From the NCBI RefSeq assembly GCF_004337985.1, contig NW_021940926.1:186001-250000 (forward strand): DNA of 64,000 bases, read 5' to 3'. The notes under the pieces are model-generated. The model saw nothing but the letters and a program-made list of their open reading frames with translations, was not told the origin of the DNA and did not search any database. The translations under genes and the position numbers were made by a program. This stretch comes from Pyricularia pennisetigena. Its lineage: Eukaryota > Ascomycota > Sordariomycetes > Magnaporthales > Pyriculariaceae. Below are positions 60,192 through 64,000 of the stretch, piece after piece. Every line of letters begins with the position of its first letter. Position 1 is the first letter of the stretch.

Positions 60192-61480
60192 CTAATATAT
60201 CTTTCAAAATTTACGTAATTATTGAAATTGTGGTGGGCTTTCATTTCACGGTTTGTTTCCTTCTCGTGCCCCAAATAATTCCGCAAAATCGGTTCGAACC
60301 AGGCGAATATATCGTTTTTTTAAAATCGAAATTGCGCAAATAATTTTATTTGCATCGTTATTGAAATTATCTTCGTTAAAATAAGAATAAACCCGGGTTT
60401 TTATAAAAGGTTTTTGCAAAATACTTATAATATTATCGTAGGGTAAAAGTAAAAGATATTCAATATAATTTTAACTAATTCGGTTAATTTATTCGGTTAT
60501 TTGTTTTTAAAATTGTCGATTTTCGGGTTTAAAACGTCACGACCATTAAATGCAAAACGCTAACGTTGGCCGGAACGTTGGTAATAAAGAGGTTTAAAAA
60601 TAATTTCATTGGAAAATATCGTTTCGGCGGTATTATTTAGTATATTTTATAGCAAATATTAAATAGAAGCAATTAAAATATTACAATTGAAATATTCGGT
60701 GGTTTATTTTTATAGTTGTATACAGTGGGTTAAATTTATTAAGCGTTTATTCAGTACAAATACGGGCTTTTTATATAACCTTTCCCCTTTTTATTAACTG
60801 TTAATATTTATAATCGTATAAATATATATTTTTATTGTTTTATTTTATTGCTCACCCGATCTCGATATTATTATATCGTTATTTACAAATGCCGCAAATT
60901 TGTATTTGCATTTAAAATTGTAAGTAATTATCATGAAATAAATAAATAAATTTTAATTATACCGAGCTGGATTAAATAAGGTTGGCGTTACAATAATAAC
61001 CGACTGTAAAGACTTTTCATTGAAATGGCCAATTTGTCTATTAACTACGTTGAAAACAAATCCGTTTTTACAAATAAATATTTTAATGCAAAATATTATG
61101 ATAAAGAACGATTAATATTATAAGCTGAACGATTCAATCCTTTTACCTCGATTTAATTCTTATAGGGGTCCACCGTATAAATTATATCCATTTTTCCATT
61201 AGAACTGCGAATTGTCGAAAATGGAATTTTTATTTTAACTTTTGTATCGCAATTTTCGTGGAATTCAAAAAGTAGGTGAATATTAAAAAAATGCAATTAT
61301 ATTTTCGTGCAAATTTGGAGGGTGGTCTGGGTCTGGAAATAACTTTACTTTAATAAGGGATTTAAGTTTAAAGGCGTCTAAATCATATTCTCGCGATTCG
61401 TTAATTAGAAAAGTATTACCTAATTAATAGCGTGGAATGTTACGTAATGGAGCATACTTTTAAAAATAGGATAAAATCTT
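60192..61480. other. AT-rich block, unassigned
   Basis: Very AT-rich with no open frame of note and no match I can see to the gypsy, copia or LINE families of this window. CpA, TpG and CpT are more frequent than in the RIPed blocks (for example around 61130-61360), so it may be AT-rich intergenic DNA rather than heavily RIPed repeat. Confidence 0.4.
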
Positions 61481-64000
61481 CATAATTTCAAATTAACCTT
61501 TGAAGTATTTAATTGAAAATTATAAAACTTATTACCCACGCACAAGTTACTTCTAACAGTAATTTGCAACCAGTTTACAAATACCAAACTGGCACCGTTT
61601 CCATAAATAGGGATCGTTGGTACCCAATAAAAGCGTCGCAACGCATAGCATTTCACTGCCACTGCATAACCTGCTATTTTTGCAGCGGGATTGCTTCTGG
61701 AAAGCAGTTTACTGCCTGCGACCTGCCCGGAACCGCAGGCCATATTCGGCCAAAAATGCTCGTTTAAGCTGGTGGGGGCATCGACCTAGCAAAAAGGTCA
61801 AGGTGGGAACCGCCGCCATCGCCAACCCTTGGTTGAACAAACGCAGGAGATGCAGCTATTCGATCCGCAACCAGTGGAGCACAAGGACACGAAAGCACGC
61901 AGCCCAGCCATATCCAGGGCCACAGGCGGCAAGCGACGTTCCGGCTACCGTGCGGAACTGCCGAGGATTTCCGGCCACCCCTTCTTCACCGTCGCAGCAA
62001 CAAAGGACCGGCCAACCCCATTGCTGGCTCCGCCGGCGACAAAAACCACCCGCGACAGCATTTCCTCAACGTTGTGCTGATGTGTATGGCGTTGCAAGGG
62101 ATATACACGTGATTTGGGCGCTTAATCAGCGATCAGCTCACGATAAAATCTCTGCGGTTCACGTTAGGCCAGATAGCACTTGCTTCCCTAATATATGGCT
62201 TTCCTAGCATTTAACGATTTACGTGCGCAATATACGAGGCCTTGGAGCTTCTACTCCTTCGACGCCTACCAGGAGCCGTAGCTTCAGCCTTACGGTGGTT
62301 CGAGCGGCCAGGGACCGAAGACCTCTTTTGCTTCCAATTTTACCAGCAATGTGGACGCGGCCTCGTCGGCAATAATACAATTCCTTCCCCCCTTGGCAGT
62401 AATTTTGTTGCCTTTGTGTCGTCGCAAAAATAGCGCCAGCATTGTGCCATTATTTCCATGTTTTTACAGGTGGTACTGCTAATTATTATATCTATTATAT
62501 AATTTAGGCACCTAATTAGTGTTCAGCTTAGGACAAAATTTATGCGAATGTTCGTCGACGGTTGTTTGAAAAGGCGAGCGCGCCGCCTGGTGAAATGGAT
62601 CTAATGTAGCGATTTGACCGACGCACTTCTGACTGCATTTGCGTGTGCGCAACACCTTGGGCTGGCCAAAAATACTGGGGACTTTCCGCCGCCGAAAACG
62701 CCCCTGCTCAGCCTCGTGCGGGCTGCGGAGTTAAAACCCACTTTATCGAGCAGGAATTGGATAAGGCCGGTCCGTCAGCCGTGCTTGATCCATTTCACCA
62801 GGCGCCCTCACCTTTTCAAACAACCATCGTATTTTTAATATTATATTGCGCACATACGTAAATATATTGATTGCCACGCACGGTTTTGAGCGCAAGCTTA
62901 CAAAAACCCCGTTTTGTTTCCTTTTTTTTCTATCTTCTTTTTTGTTTCGCTGCGCCAAGGGCCGACCGCCCCTTTTCGAATGCGGAACTTGGTTTGGCCT
63001 TTTGTTCTTCTCCAATGTGCCGACCCTTGCGCGAGGAAACCTAACAAAGAAAATCCTTCATACGAGCGAGAAAAAACCTGCCTCTCCCCAAATATGGCCA
63101 CTCCCTACAGGGCTTTTTTTTAAAATAAGCATGAGAGGGGTGAATTTAATTGGTAAAAACAAAAGATTACGACAAAACATCTGAATGTACAATCAGTTTG
63201 CGCTGGGGCTGCAGGTCTGCTTGCGACCTATATATTACTCGGACCTGTTGGTGGAAAACTGTATAGTAGACAGCGTTGAAAAGCGAGCTGATTACAGTAT
63301 TAGTCTGGTGTTTGAACGGGGAATTGGGGTTGGTCAGCTTATGAATATAATGGTTGTAACAGCTAAAGCTTCTGGTAGGCGATATTGCTAGGATAACGGT
63401 TAAATTTGCAAATGTTAAATGACCAGGCTTGAACATGTCCGGTATCAGCTTGCATTCTCAATGGGGTAGGCGTCGGTACTTGTTATTTGGGCCATTATAG
63501 CACGTACGTATGCATATATGTATGTGTAATATATATAGTATTTAACCCATGTAGTGTTTGTTACTTTTGTGTTTGGATATGTCATTTGGTCGATTGAAAT
63601 AGGGGCGGGGTAGTTGAGAATTGGAACCTTTTGCTGGCTTTTGTTTAACAGGTTTCGAGTAAGGAGCCCCTTTTTGGATTTATCCAACGTAGAGGCAAGG
63701 ATGGTTTGTAATGGTGAATACTTTGTTCCAAAGGGAAGATGGGATTCTAAAGCGCTTTTCTGCATCGTTTCGTCTCTTATCGTGGATCGACCTTCCCGAG
63801 TTTCTGTAATCCGTGTCTGTAAAGCCACCACCCGCCGAATTGCGAGCGCTGGAGTGCCAGGACCGACGCCGAAGGAGAGTCTCTCGTCAAAAGTTGGAGC
63901 AACGTTTGTCTAATATCATGCATATGGCGACCGAAAAGGAAGCCCAACGTTTGAAGTCCAACCAATGTCTCTTATTCACTTGCCAAGCATCCTCCACATT
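61481..64000. other. GC-balanced right end, unknown content
   Basis: Base composition returns to about 45-50% GC. The longest frames are 61617-62207 plus (196 codons, low-complexity Arg/Pro-rich second half), 63445-63831 minus (128 codons) and 62846-63184 plus (112 codons); all overlap competing frames. Frame 61829-62080 (MVEQTQEMQLFDPQPVEHKD...) is protein-like but unrecognised. A gene with introns may start here and continue past the window. Confidence 0.4.

Noticed and set aside
32453..64000. tRNA or 5S rRNA genes in the GC-balanced parts
   Set aside because: Scattered GGTTCGA-like boxes were seen (for example near 44670), but none had a matching A box and acceptor stem.

Overview
The window looks like a chromosome segment of a filamentous ascomycete with a two-speed, compartmented genome. 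About 70% of it is AT-rich debris of retrotransposons whose copies differ mainly by C/T and G/A transitions. This is the pattern left by repeat-induced point mutation (RIP). CpG has survived while CpA and CpT (and their complements) look depleted. No bacterial genes, CRISPR arrays, rRNA or tRNA genes were seen. Assignments rest on reading translations and on comparing copies inside this window; no database search was possible.

Layout. 1-13924 is built from a RIP-degraded Ty3/gypsy family (called A here) with ~220-bp LTRs: a reverse fragment (1-457), one near-complete copy (458-7396), a 3' part with a nested solo LTR (7397-10288) and a reverse 3' part (11905-13924). A LINE fragment sits at 10289-11904. 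13925-16656 joins a LINE 3' end to an inverted LINE 5' part. 16657-19092 is a reverse gypsy A piece. 19093-19316 is an LTR-like unit with little RIP. 19317-24137 is a reverse Ty1/copia-like copy. 24138-32452 is three LINE pieces in +, -, + orientation. 32453-45940 is a GC-balanced 13.5-kb island with no convincing intact gene. 45941-50133 is a second copia copy, broken by a LINE fragment. 50134-54015 is the 5' half of a LINE. 54016-60135 is an intact chromovirus. 60136-61480 is AT-rich and mostly unassigned, and 61481-64000 is GC-balanced sequence of unknown content.

The only intact genes I am confident of are gag and pol of the chromovirus, on the minus strand. The element has two identical 215-bp LTRs, a CCHC Gag, and a 1305-residue Pol with protease, reverse transcriptase, RNase H, an HHCC/DDE integrase and a C-terminal chromodomain. 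Its primer binding site is an exact 11-nt complement of a sequence inside its own LTR, located where an mRNA would start. That is the self-priming arrangement known from Tf1 and related elements. The old gypsy A copy shows a degraded version of the same arrangement at the same spacing.

The transposons are nested and rearranged rather than cooperating. The LINEs have ORF1 and ORF2 (endonuclease, linker, reverse transcriptase, C-terminal CCHC), all broken. The copia copies carry a lysine-rich coding region downstream of RNase H. The chromovirus lies between a LINE flank and a gypsy flank without a target-site duplication.
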